Origin: Solibacillus sp. FSL R7-0668
Lineage (GTDB): Bacteria; Bacillota; Bacilli; Bacillales_A; Planococcaceae
Direction: 5' to 3'
Assembly (NCBI RefSeq): GCF_038006205.1
Contig: NZ_JBBOUU010000001.1
Span: forward strand, 436,001-500,000
DNA length: 64,000 nucleotides
The notes beneath the pieces were generated by a model. That model was not told the origin of the DNA. It did not search any database and worked only from the letters and a program-made list of their open reading frames with translations. Of this stretch, positions 8,718 through 16,056 are shown one piece after another. Position 1 is the stretch's first letter. Each line of letters begins with the position of its first letter. The position numbers and the translations under genes were made by a program.

Positions 8718-9335
8718 ATGAAATTGAAATATATGAAAGAATATTTTTCTTATCCTGATATATTAATCATGAGCTGTCTGTTCCTCATTAGCTTTGGCTA
8801 TATGCTGTTAAATTTCACCTCAATTATTATTTTGGGTACCTTTATTCTTGGCATGATTATGTATTCCTTAGCGGAGTATTTGATACACAGATTTGTTTTT
8901 CATCTAAAGCCACCAAAAAATGCATTTCTGTTAAAAATCCTAAAACGTTTACATTATGACCACCATGCCAATCCAAATGAATTGCATTTATTATTTTTAC
9001 CTTTATGGTATAGTGTGCCGAACATTGCAGTGGCAGCGGCCATTTTTTATGTGATTTCCTCTAGCGTTGTCATGACGAATGCATTTACTGCAGGGATTAT
9101 GTTCTTTTTATTATATTATGAGTGGAAGCATTACATCGCGCATCGCCCCCTACAGCCAATCTCACCATGGGGGCGTTGGATGAAAAAAGTTCATTTATTG
9201 CATCATTTCAAAAATGAGAATTACTGGTATGGTGTTACGAACCCAGCCTATGATTATCTCATGGGGACCTTTAAAAACCAAAAGGATGTTGCGCAAAGTA
9301 AAACGGCTAAAAACTTAGAGAAACGTGGGGAATAG
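8718..9335 (+). CDS. Fatty-acid hydroxylase / sterol desaturase superfamily membrane protein
   Basis: Integral membrane di-iron enzyme of 205 residues with the His clusters of the superfamily: HRFVFH (residues 57-62), HYDHH (79-83), HYIAHR (about 138-143) and HLLHHFKNENYWYG (about 159-172). About four membrane helices alternate with them. GGAGG lies upstream of the ATG and the gene follows the FadR-like regulator by 20 nt, with a terminator after it, so the two form an operon. The likely job is hydroxylation of a lipid acyl chain or related substrate; the precise substrate is unknown. Confidence 0.8.
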   Translation: MKLKYMKEYFSYPDILIMSCLFLISFGYMLLNFTSIIILGTFILGMIMYSLAEYLIHRFVFHLKPPKNAFLLKILKRLHYDHHANPNELHLLFLPLWYSVPNIAVAAAIFYVISSSVVMTNAFTAGIMFFLLYYEWKHYIAHRPLQPISPWGRWMKKVHLLHHFKNENYWYGVTNPAYDYLMGTFKNQKDVAQSKTAKNLEKRGE

Positions 9336-9388
9336 AGGGGCGAATTATAAAAGTAATGCATGCAAGAAGGTTCATTTATACTAAAACT

Positions 9389-9426
9389 GTGCCAGCCCAC
9401 ATCAGGACTGGCACTTTGTTTTTTCT
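9389..9426 (+). terminator. Terminator of the fadR-like/hydroxylase operon
   Basis: GTGCCAG (9389-9395) / CTGGCAC (9408-9414) then a T-rich tail. Confidence 0.8.
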
Positions 9427-9469
9427 TTATCGTATTCTTAAGGTATAATTGATTTTAAGAGGTGATAAA

Positions 9470-10378
9470 ATGGATACTCCTATTTATAGATTTCAAGATA
9501 TGATAGATTATTTTGATCGTAAAGGTATTACATATACATCAGGTACAGAAGATATTGTATCTTTTCTGTCTAAAAATAATTATTTTTTTAAGCTTATCTC
9601 TTATAGAAAAAACTTCACTAAAAACAATAAAGACCAATATACTAATGTTTCTTTCGAATTATTAAGCGATTTAGCATCTTTAGATATGCAATTACGCTAC
9701 CTCTTAATGAAAATGGCTTTAGATTTAGAACATAGAATTAAAACTATAATACTTGCTGAAATCACCAATAATCTTACAGAAGATGGGTATTCTATTATTG
9801 ATACATTTATAGCAACATCTAAAGACCCAACTAAAAGAAAAAAAGACATACTCGGCTATTCAAAATACTCCAAGTACAGTTCCACGCTTTACGAAAAATA
9901 TAAAGCACATACACCTATCTGGGTTGCTTTTGAAACAATGTCTTTTGGGACTCTTATTGATTTTGTTGAGTTTTATTTAAAGCGTAATGCCGAATCCGAA
10001 TATCATTATTTAAGTAAGAATCTATATTCAATTAAAAATATAAGAAACACAGCTGCTCATAGTTCTTCTCTTTTAAATGAAATTGTTGAAGATATTGAGC
10101 AATTTGATAGTAGTGAACTCGTTACTACATATGTATACAAAAGAATCCGTAATAAAACTTCCGCTAAAAAGAAACTAAACAATTTCAGAATTTATGATAT
10201 GACAGTTCTCTATATTATCTATGATCAGTTAATGCCTAAAGGTAGAACAAAATCAGAAAGAAAAAAAGAAATCTATAAATTTTTACTTCGAGCAAGAAGA
10301 AATAATGATTTATATTTAAAACATAATCAACTTCATTCTATCTATACATTTTTCTGCAAAATTATCTTGCCTAAATAA
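9470..10378 (+). CDS. Abi family protein (Abi_2/AbiD-F type, HEPN)
   Basis: 302-residue soluble protein of the Abi_2 family, whose lactococcal founders AbiD and AbiF abort phage infection. It shows LSKNNYFFKLISYRKNF, LRYLLMKMALDLEHRIKT, and the HEPN-type R-x4-H motif RNTAAH at residues 192-197, the presumed RNase active site. ATG at 9470 follows AGAGGTGAT; the frame extends 7 codons upstream without a ribosome site. TATAAT at 9444-9449 may be its -10. It is more A/T- and Lys-rich than its neighbours and is framed by two terminators, which suggests a separately acquired defence gene. Activity is inferred. Confidence 0.8.
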   Translation: MDTPIYRFQDMIDYFDRKGITYTSGTEDIVSFLSKNNYFFKLISYRKNFTKNNKDQYTNVSFELLSDLASLDMQLRYLLMKMALDLEHRIKTIILAEITNNLTEDGYSIIDTFIATSKDPTKRKKDILGYSKYSKYSSTLYEKYKAHTPIWVAFETMSFGTLIDFVEFYLKRNAESEYHYLSKNLYSIKNIRNTAAHSSSLLNEIVEDIEQFDSSELVTTYVYKRIRNKTSAKKKLNNFRIYDMTVLYIIYDQLMPKGRTKSERKKEIYKFLLRARRNNDLYLKHNQLHSIYTFFCKIILPK

Positions 10379-10447
10379 AATTACTTGCATTTAAATCTGT
10401 TTTAAACATATAATAAAGTACATGAAAAAATCCGTACGCGATTTGTA

Positions 10448-10491
10448 AAGGCTGATTTTCTAAAAAGAAAATCGGCCTTAGTTTTTTTTTC
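10448..10491 (+). terminator. Terminator of the Abi gene
   Basis: A 14-bp stem AAGGCTGATTTTCT (10448-10461) / AGAAAATCGGCCTT (10466-10479) with one wobble pair, four-base loop, then T9. Confidence 0.9.
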
Positions 10492-10538
10492 GCATCTACC
10501 TACGACACAATTTACCGAAACCTAAGTAAATGGCAGTT

Positions 10539-11264
10539 TCAAACCGCACTCAAATATAAATTTAACGAAGCTTCAACTTCCTTTGCGACAAGTTCAACAA
10601 ATTCCTCGTAATTCTCGGTTGTATGTGCCTTATCTAAAGCATTGTAGTACGCTAAACGATTTTCGACACGAATAACAATTGGGGGATAACCTGATTTCAT
10701 TAATCCTAAGTTTAATAAAAGGCGAGACATACGCCCATTGCCATCAATAAATGGATGGATCCCAACAAAAATTGCATGTAGCATAGCACCTCGTACAATG
10801 GGATGTAAATTTTGCGCTTCTCCGTCATACCAAGTCATTAAAGCATCCATTTGCTCTTGAATTTTAAAGGGTGGTGGCGGTGTATGAGCAGCCCCTGAAA
10901 TAAAGACTTGCTGATCTCGGTAAACACCCGCATAGCTATCATCAATCCCTTTTAAAACAAGTCGATGTAAGTTTTTAACTTGCCATTCTGAAAAAGGCTC
11001 TTCTTTATGCACGACATCTTCAACATAAGAAATCGCATCTCGGTGATTGATGACTTCTAAATGTTCTCTCATCGTCTTACCACCAACCGTAATGCCTTCA
11101 AGTACGACCTTTGTTTCATTAATAGTTAAGGTATTGCCCTCGATCGCATTTGAGTTATACGTCCATTCTAAAAATAACTTTTCACGTAGGCTTTGTACGG
11201 TATATTTCGGTAGTGGCCTTTTTACATCCAACTGCTGTTTCTTTAAATCCATTTGTTTGAACAA
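10539..11264 (-). CDS. Fic family protein (AMPylator-type)
   Basis: Fic-domain protein with an N-terminal Fic_N region. The catalytic HPFIDGNGRMSR is intact, including the essential His and the phosphate-binding GNGR, and an inhibitory-helix motif SNAIEGN sits in the N-terminal part, as in self-inhibited class II Fic enzymes, which transfer AMP to a target protein. The open frame reaches ATG 11306 (255 aa), but AAAGGAG (11274-11280) fits best a TTG start at 11264 (241 aa). It is monocistronic; no antitoxin gene is adjacent. Target unknown. Confidence 0.82.
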   Translation of the reverse strand: MFKQMDLKKQQLDVKRPLPKYTVQSLREKLFLEWTYNSNAIEGNTLTINETKVVLEGITVGGKTMREHLEVINHRDAISYVEDVVHKEEPFSEWQVKNLHRLVLKGIDDSYAGVYRDQQVFISGAAHTPPPPFKIQEQMDALMTWYDGEAQNLHPIVRGAMLHAIFVGIHPFIDGNGRMSRLLLNLGLMKSGYPPIVIRVENRLAYYNALDKAHTTENYEEFVELVAKEVEASLNLYLSAV

Positions 11265-11424
11265 AATTTTCATCTCCTTTATAGATGAATGTTTATTAAT
11301 TATCATATTATATGTTAATCTCTTTTTGTCTATTTCTAATGAGAAAATTCTAAAACGATACAGTTCGCATAATATATCTAAGTATGGATTTTATTTATCA
11401 TTCAAATCTTACATCATTTGAATA

Positions 11425-11574
11425 TTACTTTATCTTTTCCAAATTTAAAATTTGAAGCGTATCTCCATGTCGAATAATGACTTCTTCTTCACTCCACTTT
11501 TTAATATACGATTTAAATGTCTTTTTGTTGTGCCAATCAAATGAAGCGACTTCATCTAACGTTCGTGTTTCAAT
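11425..11574 (-). pseudogene. Fragment of a Crp/Fnr-family regulator (C-terminal HTH part)
   Basis: The minus strand reads about 49 codons to a TAA at 11425. The peptide runs TRTLDEVASFDWHNKK, FKSYIKKW, EEEVIIRHGD, LQILNLEKIK, which matches the HTH-plus-wing end of Crp/Fnr proteins (tl.evA..., s.yikkw.eE.vI, l.I.n.ekl). An in-frame TAG (11575-11577) and another TAG at 11611-11613 break the reading upstream, and no sensory domain or start is present, so it is a relic. Confidence 0.45.
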
Positions 11575-11713
11575 CTACTCAATATTTACCTCAACAGATG
11601 CAAATGTGCACTAATAGGCTGTTAAACATGTAGCTACAGAAGATAGGGCATTTACAAGGAAGCTGTCGCAGAAACAACGTTGCAGCAAATAAATGAGCCC
11701 TTTATTAGATAAC

Positions 11714-11760
11714 AAAAGAGCTTAGAGAACATTGATTATTTATGTCCTTTAAGCTCTTTT
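11714..11760 (-). terminator. Probable terminator of the ATP-grasp gene, now separated from it
   Basis: Perfect 11-bp inverted repeat AAAAGAGCTTA (11714-11724) / TAAGCTCTTTT (11750-11760). If the integrated element is removed, it lies about 35 nt downstream of the stop of the ATP-grasp gene now at 22266-23303. Confidence 0.5.
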
Positions 11761-11776
11761 CAAAAACTTCACTTAC

Positions 11777-11793
11777 TTATGATACGGTTCACC
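11777..11793 (+). repeat. Left att core (attL)
   Basis: TTATGATACGGTTCACC, exact copy of 22239-22255. To its right GTGACAATTTAA would, in the recombinase frame, encode Val-Thr-Ile-stop. Confidence 0.7.
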
Positions 11794-11823
11794 GTGACAA
11801 TTTAAGAGGCAAAACACAAACTA

Positions 11824-11860
11824 AACGAGCTTGCAACCACAAGCTCGTTGTTTGTTTTCT
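11824..11860. terminator. Hairpin terminator downstream of lnu
   Basis: AACGAGCTTG (11824-11833) / CAAGCTCGTT (11840-11849), six-base loop, T-rich on both outer sides; serves the minus-strand lnu gene and could act on the plus strand too. Confidence 0.7.
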
Positions 11861-11900
11861 TCTATATAAAGAATCACTGTTAGTACAATAAGGACTTTTT

Positions 11901-12704
11901 CTATTCATTCATATAATGTAACAGTTTTTCGAAAAAATCATTGCTAACAGTTAGTTGATATCGTCTTTCAAGAAGTTTATACAGTTCTATAATGAAGAGT
12001 AAGGAATTTTTGTACGCTTCGTGTAGTTCTGATTTCTCTAATCGAGCAGTAGTCTTTCTAAACTTTTCATAGCTTTCAGAACTAATTTCCTTTTCAAGAT
12101 TTTTAGTCATATTGAGCCAGTTATCAGCGTTTTCTTCCACTATTCGAATGAGTTGCAGAATGCTTTTTTGGAATTGTGATAGAAGTTCCAACGAACGAGC
12201 GTATTCTCCTCTTTTGAGAACATTAATCCCCATCAACCATAGGTTAGAAAAATTATTCAATAAAAAATTAACGTTTTCTTCTGTCAGTCTTTTTGGCCCT
12301 GAACCGCCTAATCCTGATAAATACTGCTCTAATTGTCCTGTTTCATCATAAATGAACATAGATTTTGTATCAGGAAAGAAACCCGTTTCTTTGAACGAAG
12401 GAATGATATTCATTTCCCTTTCAGAAAGGAAATGAAATTCACCACGTATTAGATTTTCAAAAATCACTACTTCCGTACCGTACTCATTTTGGTAGAGTAA
12501 TGAGTATGGAGCGACTTCATATAGCCATTTTGCTGAATCAAAAGTGGAAACCGTGTCATCTTTTAGGAAAACATAAAATTCTATATCAGAGTATTGATCG
12601 CCCTCTCCTTTTGTAAAAGAGCCATACATCATACAAGCAGATATGTTTTTATCTAACTCGACCAGTTTCTTAACCCTTGCTATTAGTTCTTTTTGTTTTA
12701 ACAA
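11901..12704 (-). CDS. lnu: Lincosamide nucleotidyltransferase, Lnu(B)/Lnu(G)-like
   Basis: 267 residues, the usual length of Lnu(B) and Lnu(G), which adenylylate lincomycin/clindamycin. The N-terminal nucleotidyltransferase signature GSFTKGEGDQYSDIE (residues 28-42) provides the metal-binding Asp/Glu; NEYGTEVVIF, LIRGEFHFLSE and FSNLWLMGINVLKRGEYARS follow as I recall them from Lnu(B). It appears a diverged homologue, not identical. Start is TTG at 12704 with GAGGAG 6 nt upstream. It is preceded by a long leader with a terminator and short reading frames, suggesting drug-induced attenuation. Resistance spectrum is inferred, not shown. Confidence 0.82.
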   Translation of the reverse strand: MLKQKELIARVKKLVELDKNISACMMYGSFTKGEGDQYSDIEFYVFLKDDTVSTFDSAKWLYEVAPYSLLYQNEYGTEVVIFENLIRGEFHFLSEREMNIIPSFKETGFFPDTKSMFIYDETGQLEQYLSGLGGSGPKRLTEENVNFLLNNFSNLWLMGINVLKRGEYARSLELLSQFQKSILQLIRIVEENADNWLNMTKNLEKEISSESYEKFRKTTARLEKSELHEAYKNSLLFIIELYKLLERRYQLTVSNDFFEKLLHYMNE

Positions 12705-12741
12705 TTTAATCTCCTCTTTCTTAATTTAGTTTAGGGAGAAT

Positions 12742-12777
12742 AAAAAATCCTCCCAAATGATTTTGGAAGGATTAGTC
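12742..12777 (-). promoter_or_regulatory. Attenuator terminator with overlapping antiterminator strand
   Basis: On the transcript AATCCTTCC (12773-12765) pairs with GGGAGGATT (12754-12746), followed by a T-run: an intrinsic terminator about 40 nt before the lnu start. Its 5' arm is part of GACTAATCCT (12777-12768), the exact complement of AGGATTAGTC at 12867-12858, so the two hairpins exclude each other. Confidence 0.75.
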
Positions 12778-12857
12778 AAATAGCATTTTTACCATACTCA
12801 AATAAAGCCATTTAGCTATTTAGCATTAAAGTAATATAGTATATAGAAAAATGGGCA

Positions 12858-12959
12858 GACTAATCCTAAATTTTTTAATCTGAAATATGCTATTTCAAAT
12901 TCTGAAAAATTAGGTTAGTTCTTCATTGTCCACCCATCATTCCTTTCATTTATAGTATA
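12858..12959 (-). promoter_or_regulatory. lnu leader: promoter, short upstream ORFs and antiterminator strand
   Basis: A weak -35 (TTAATT, 12983-12978) and -10 TATACT (12959-12954) precede AAAGGA (12946-12941). Two very short frames follow: ATG-GGT-GGA-CAA-TGA (12937-12923) and, overlapping it as ATGA, ATG-AAG-AAC-TAA (12926-12915). Just after them CTAACCTAATTTTT (12918-12905) can pair, with two single-base bulges, with the region around AAAAATTTAGGATTAG, which would hide the antiterminator strand. This is a 1-2-3-4 attenuator layout controlled by a stalled ribosome. Confidence 0.65.
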
Positions 12960-12989
12960 ACAATTTTAACATCTCTAAATTAAGAATTC

Positions 12990-13589
12990 AAGTTATAGTA
13001 GCTAACAATCAAAACTACAAACTGTGAAGAAATATACTTAAACTCTATTGCCCCTATAGTTTAAGTGGGTTCCTCTTTAACTTATTTTAATCGATTTTTC
13101 TTTATGAATTCATCGAAGTCGCTATCAACATTCTTTACTAACCGATTTTGATTAAACTTCTCATTATATTGTTCCTTTCAATTTCTATACTGTTGCCTTC
13201 TAAACGAATTTCAATTCTCACACAATTTGTTCAACTAATATTTTTTTTACTTCTCACAGTTTGTGAATACAAATATATGCAAATGTCTAATCGAATAACA
13301 ATTATAATCACTAATCTAATTTGAAATAGATGCGCAAACATATTGCGATTATGAATACAATTGCAATACAACTCACTGGCAAATATATTCATGAATAACT
13401 TTACGATTATATTCAAACAGTAATTGCTTATCTAATTACAGTTCTATTCGCACATCTACTTTAAATCAATACATAAATATATTATTACGAATAATACAGT
13501 CACAATATAATTCGCATACAAGTTTAACCGCGAATAGATTTCCGATTTCATTTGGAACAGAATCGCATATTTCAACCAAATAGCAGTTG
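12990..13589. other. AT-rich, mostly non-coding stretch of the element
   Basis: About 600 bp between lnu's promoter and the end of the broken replication gene. Apart from a possible 31-codon gene remnant near 13082-13177 it shows only short AT-rich words (variants of GAATACAAT, ATTCGCA, TTGCGAT) without clear periodicity. Its place beside a replication gene allows a replication-origin role, but nothing specific proves it. Confidence 0.4.
13082..13177 (-). pseudogene. Possible gene remnant (31 codons, no start)
   Basis: Minus-strand frame between TGA (13180-13178) and TAA (13084-13082) reads KEQYNEKF, NQNRLVKNVDSDFDEF, IKKNRLK: plausible protein composition, but no ATG/GTG/TTG with a ribosome site. 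It may be the tail of a lost element gene or chance. Family not recognised. Confidence 0.25.
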
Positions 13590-13730
13590 TTATTTAAACT
13601 TCGTGTATAAGTCATTCAATGGGTTTTTAAAGTGACGTGGAGCTTGAGGATAGTTCTTTGGAATCGTGATAGGGTTTATATTTAAGTCGCCTAAATAATT
13701 TAGCATTTTATTATAAACGTATTTTGAGTA
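13590..13730 (-). pseudogene. 3' part of the replication-initiator gene cut by IS66
   Basis: About 47 codons ending in TAA at 13590. The peptide starts after the IS66 boundary with RSYSKYVYNKML, then NYLGDLNINPITIPKNYP and a short basic tail. It continues, in the same reading frame once IS66 and one target duplication are removed, the protein encoded at 16103-16960. LNINPITIPKN-like ends are common in gene II/X-type plasmid and phage replication proteins. Confidence 0.75.
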
Positions 13731-13738
13731 GGAACGTT
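13731..13738. repeat. Target-site duplication, left copy
   Basis: GGAACGTT immediately left of the IS66 end; identical copy at 16103-16110. Eight-bp duplications are the rule for IS66. Confidence 0.9.
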
Positions 13739-13775
13739 GTAAGCCCCCAATCAAATAACGCATATAAACACCCTG

Positions 13776-13815
13776 GCACCTCCGGTACGATAAACGTATC
13801 AATTTAAGGAGGTGC
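13776..13815 (+). promoter_or_regulatory. IS66 leader hairpin covering the ribosome site of tnpA
   Basis: GCACCTCC (13776-13783) and GGAGGTGC (13808-13815) are perfectly complementary; the second arm contains the GGAGG site for the ATG at 13822 and is followed by T6. RNA entering from outside would hide the ribosome site and may also terminate. Confidence 0.65.
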
Positions 13816-13821
13816 TTTTTT

Positions 13822-14016
13822 ATGCCAACGAATCAACCGACAATTGTGCCAGTTTATCTGGATCCTCTGCCAACCAAACAATCTTCGATGTCTTCTTTCC
13901 CACATGCAGCTGGGCCAAGCTGTGTGATTAAAACCGCTGCGGCTGAAATTTCCTTTTTCAATGGTGTAGAGGAGCGCATCATTCAAGCCGTGATAAAGGA
14001 GCTGATTCAAAAATGA
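13822..14016 (+). CDS. tnpA: IS66 accessory protein TnpA-like (short)
   Basis: 64-residue product, first gene of the IS66 set. It is shorter than the 100-plus residues of classical IS66 TnpA and I see no clear HTH; the conserved end is EISFFNGVEERIIQAVIKEL. GGAGG at 13808-13812 precedes the ATG. The stop overlaps the tnpB start as ATGA, implying translational coupling. Firmicutes IS66 copies often have such a short first frame. Confidence 0.7.
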   Translation: MPTNQPTIVPVYLDPLPTKQSSMSSFPHAAGPSCVIKTAAAEISFFNGVEERIIQAVIKELIQK

Positions 14017-14366
14017 AGCACGATTTTACGCGTGTGCAAAATATTTATATTGTCTGTGGAAAAACAGACATGCGTAAAGGGATTGATGGTCTAGCGACCC
14101 TCGTTCAAGATTCATTTGAACTCGATCCTTTTAGTGACTCGATTTTTTTATTTTCAGGTACAAGTAAGGACCGCTATAAGTGTCTTTATTTTGATGGGGA
14201 TGGCTTTGCGTTGCTTTATAAAAGGCTAGACAGTGGCCGATTACAATGGCCGAAAAATGAAAAAGAAGTGCGCAATCTCTCTCAACAGGAATTGCGTTGG
14301 TTATTAGAAGGCTTATCTCTTCAACAACCAAAAGCGATTTTAAAATCTGCAAAAGGTGCCTTTTAA
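14013..14366 (+). CDS. tnpB: IS66 TnpB (Orf2) accessory protein
   Basis: 117 residues with the hallmark of the family: YIVCGKTDMRKGIDGLA near the N-terminus, SIFLFSGTSKDRYKCLYFDGDGFALLYKRL in the centre, and RLQWPKNEKEVRNLSQQELRWLLEGL near the end. It overlaps the preceding gene by 4 nt. It is required with TnpA and TnpC for transposition in studied IS66 members; the biochemical role is unclear. Confidence 0.93.
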   Translation: MKHDFTRVQNIYIVCGKTDMRKGIDGLATLVQDSFELDPFSDSIFLFSGTSKDRYKCLYFDGDGFALLYKRLDSGRLQWPKNEKEVRNLSQQELRWLLEGLSLQQPKAILKSAKGAF

Positions 14367-14416
14367 TCCTAACCTTCCAAATGGTATAATTAACCTCATA
14401 TTATTCGAACGGAAAT

Positions 14417-16015
14417 GTGGTGAATCAGATGAGTGCAGAAGCAACTGAAAAAATAATTCAGTTATTAGAAGAACAACTCGCTTTTATGAAACAACAAAAT
14501 CAAGAGCTTTCGAAAAAATTAGATGCATCGTTCGCCCAAAATAAATACTTATCTGAACAAGTTCGCCAATTAACAAAAATGATTTATGGTTCACGCTCAG
14601 AGAAGTCAAAATACCAAGCACCCGATGGGCAAGTCTCGCTATTTGAGGATGACCCATCTTTTAATGATTCTGAGCAAACAGAAGAACAAAGCACGGAAAC
14701 TGTAACCTATACAGTGACCCGTTTAAATAAAAAGAAAAAGCGCAATGATTCATTCATAGAAGGTGTGGAAGTAGAGGAAATTCACCATCATCCAACCAAT
14801 CTCGAATGTGACTGTTGCCAAAATCAACTACAAAAAATTGGCTCCACAATTGCTCGGGAAGAAGCAACATTTATTCCAGCTAAGTTGGTGCGCGTGCAGC
14901 ATATTGAGCATGCCTATGAGTGTAAGCAATGTAAAAAAGATAACGAGCAAAGTTCGTTTATTCAACGCGGAAAAGCGCCAACGGCGGCGATTCCTCGTAG
15001 CATTGCAGGGCCAACGGTGTTGGCAAAAGTAATTTATGATAAATTCTCGCTTTATCTACCGCTTTATCGTCAAGTCAAAGAGTGGACACGTGCAGGATTA
15101 ATCACGAATGATAAAAATCTTTCGAATTGGGTCATTCGTGTAGCTGAAGATTGGCTATTGCCAATTTACGAGGAAATGAAAAATGTCCTTTCGGCCAAAA
15201 CACTGCTTCATATTGATGAAACGGTTGCTAAAGTATTAAATCGTTCCGATGGAAAACGTCCACAATCAAATGCGTATAACTGGGTATTCCGATCCGTTCC
15301 AACAGAGGGGCCAGTGGTTATTCTATTTGAGCATGCATTAACGAGAAGTCGAACGGTATTGGAGAACTATTTGGCTGACTTTAAAGGCACGGTTATTTGT
15401 GATGGTTACGCTGCCTATGATAAGTTATCCAACATTACGTTCGCTAACTGTTGGGCGCACGTTCGACGCTATTGGGGAAAGGTTGAAAGCAAGAATGGGC
15501 GTATTGGCTTGGCTTACTGCAACAAACTCTATGTATTAGAACAAAAATTCAAAGGACTACCACCGAAGCAACGACAAAAAATGCGATGGCGATATGCAAG
15601 AAAGGTTATTCGTAAGTTTTTTGGCTGGCTTGAAAAGTCACAGTTCTTTGGTAAAAATGCATTAGCTACGGCAACCGAGTATACGTTGAATAGAAGAAAA
15701 GAGCTGAAAGCCTTCCTGTATAATGGGCAGATCGAAATTGATAATAACCCAGCAGAAAATGCGATTCGTCCAACGGTAATCGGTCGAAAAAATTGGCTCT
15801 TCTCTGTAAGTGAGGCGGGTGCAAAAGCGAATGCGATTTGTTTGAGTTTAGCGGAAACAGCAAAAGCAAACGGAATTGATTTCTATCAATACCTGGTAAA
15901 GCTTTTAACGGAACTGCCGAATTTACCAATTCACCAGCAACCTGAATTATTACAAGAGTACATGCCTTGGTCGGCTAAAATTCAAGCAACATGTGCCAAA
16001 ATCAAAGCAGCATAA
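14417..16015 (+). CDS. tnpC: IS66 transposase TnpC
   Basis: DDE transposase of 532 residues: N-terminal Leu/Gln-rich coiled coil, zinc-finger region (LECDCCQNQL ... YECKQCKKD), then the catalytic domain with LLHIDETVAKV (first Asp), VICDGYAAYDKL (second Asp) and IDNNPAENAIRP (Glu). The frame is full length and uninterrupted. The open frame begins at 14417; the later ATG at 14429 is also possible (short of a good ribosome site). It lies 50 nt after tnpB and ends inside a strong terminator. Confidence 0.93.
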   Translation: MVNQMSAEATEKIIQLLEEQLAFMKQQNQELSKKLDASFAQNKYLSEQVRQLTKMIYGSRSEKSKYQAPDGQVSLFEDDPSFNDSEQTEEQSTETVTYTVTRLNKKKKRNDSFIEGVEVEEIHHHPTNLECDCCQNQLQKIGSTIAREEATFIPAKLVRVQHIEHAYECKQCKKDNEQSSFIQRGKAPTAAIPRSIAGPTVLAKVIYDKFSLYLPLYRQVKEWTRAGLITNDKNLSNWVIRVAEDWLLPIYEEMKNVLSAKTLLHIDETVAKVLNRSDGKRPQSNAYNWVFRSVPTEGPVVILFEHALTRSRTVLENYLADFKGTVICDGYAAYDKLSNITFANCWAHVRRYWGKVESKNGRIGLAYCNKLYVLEQKFKGLPPKQRQKMRWRYARKVIRKFFGWLEKSQFFGKNALATATEYTLNRRKELKAFLYNGQIEIDNNPAENAIRPTVIGRKNWLFSVSEAGAKANAICLSLAETAKANGIDFYQYLVKLLTELPNLPIHQQPELLQEYMPWSAKIQATCAKIKAA

Positions 16016-16056
16016 TAGCCAGCTTTCTGAAAAAAACGTCAGAAAGCTGGCTATTT
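16014..16056 (+). terminator. Terminator of IS66
   Basis: Perfect 17-bp stem (16014-16030 with 16039-16055; arms AATAGCCAGCTTTCTGA and its inverse), eight-base loop, followed by only a short T-run. Confidence 0.7.

Larger units (their letters stand above)
11307..11776. other. Gene-poor left flank of the integrated element
   Basis: Holds the upstream region of the Fic gene, a decayed Crp/Fnr C-terminal fragment and a long hairpin; no intact gene seen. Confidence 0.6.

Noticed and set aside
9449-9469. Upstream start of the Abi gene
   Set aside because: Seven extra codons cover the ribosome site AGAGGTGAT; ATG at 9470 fits better.
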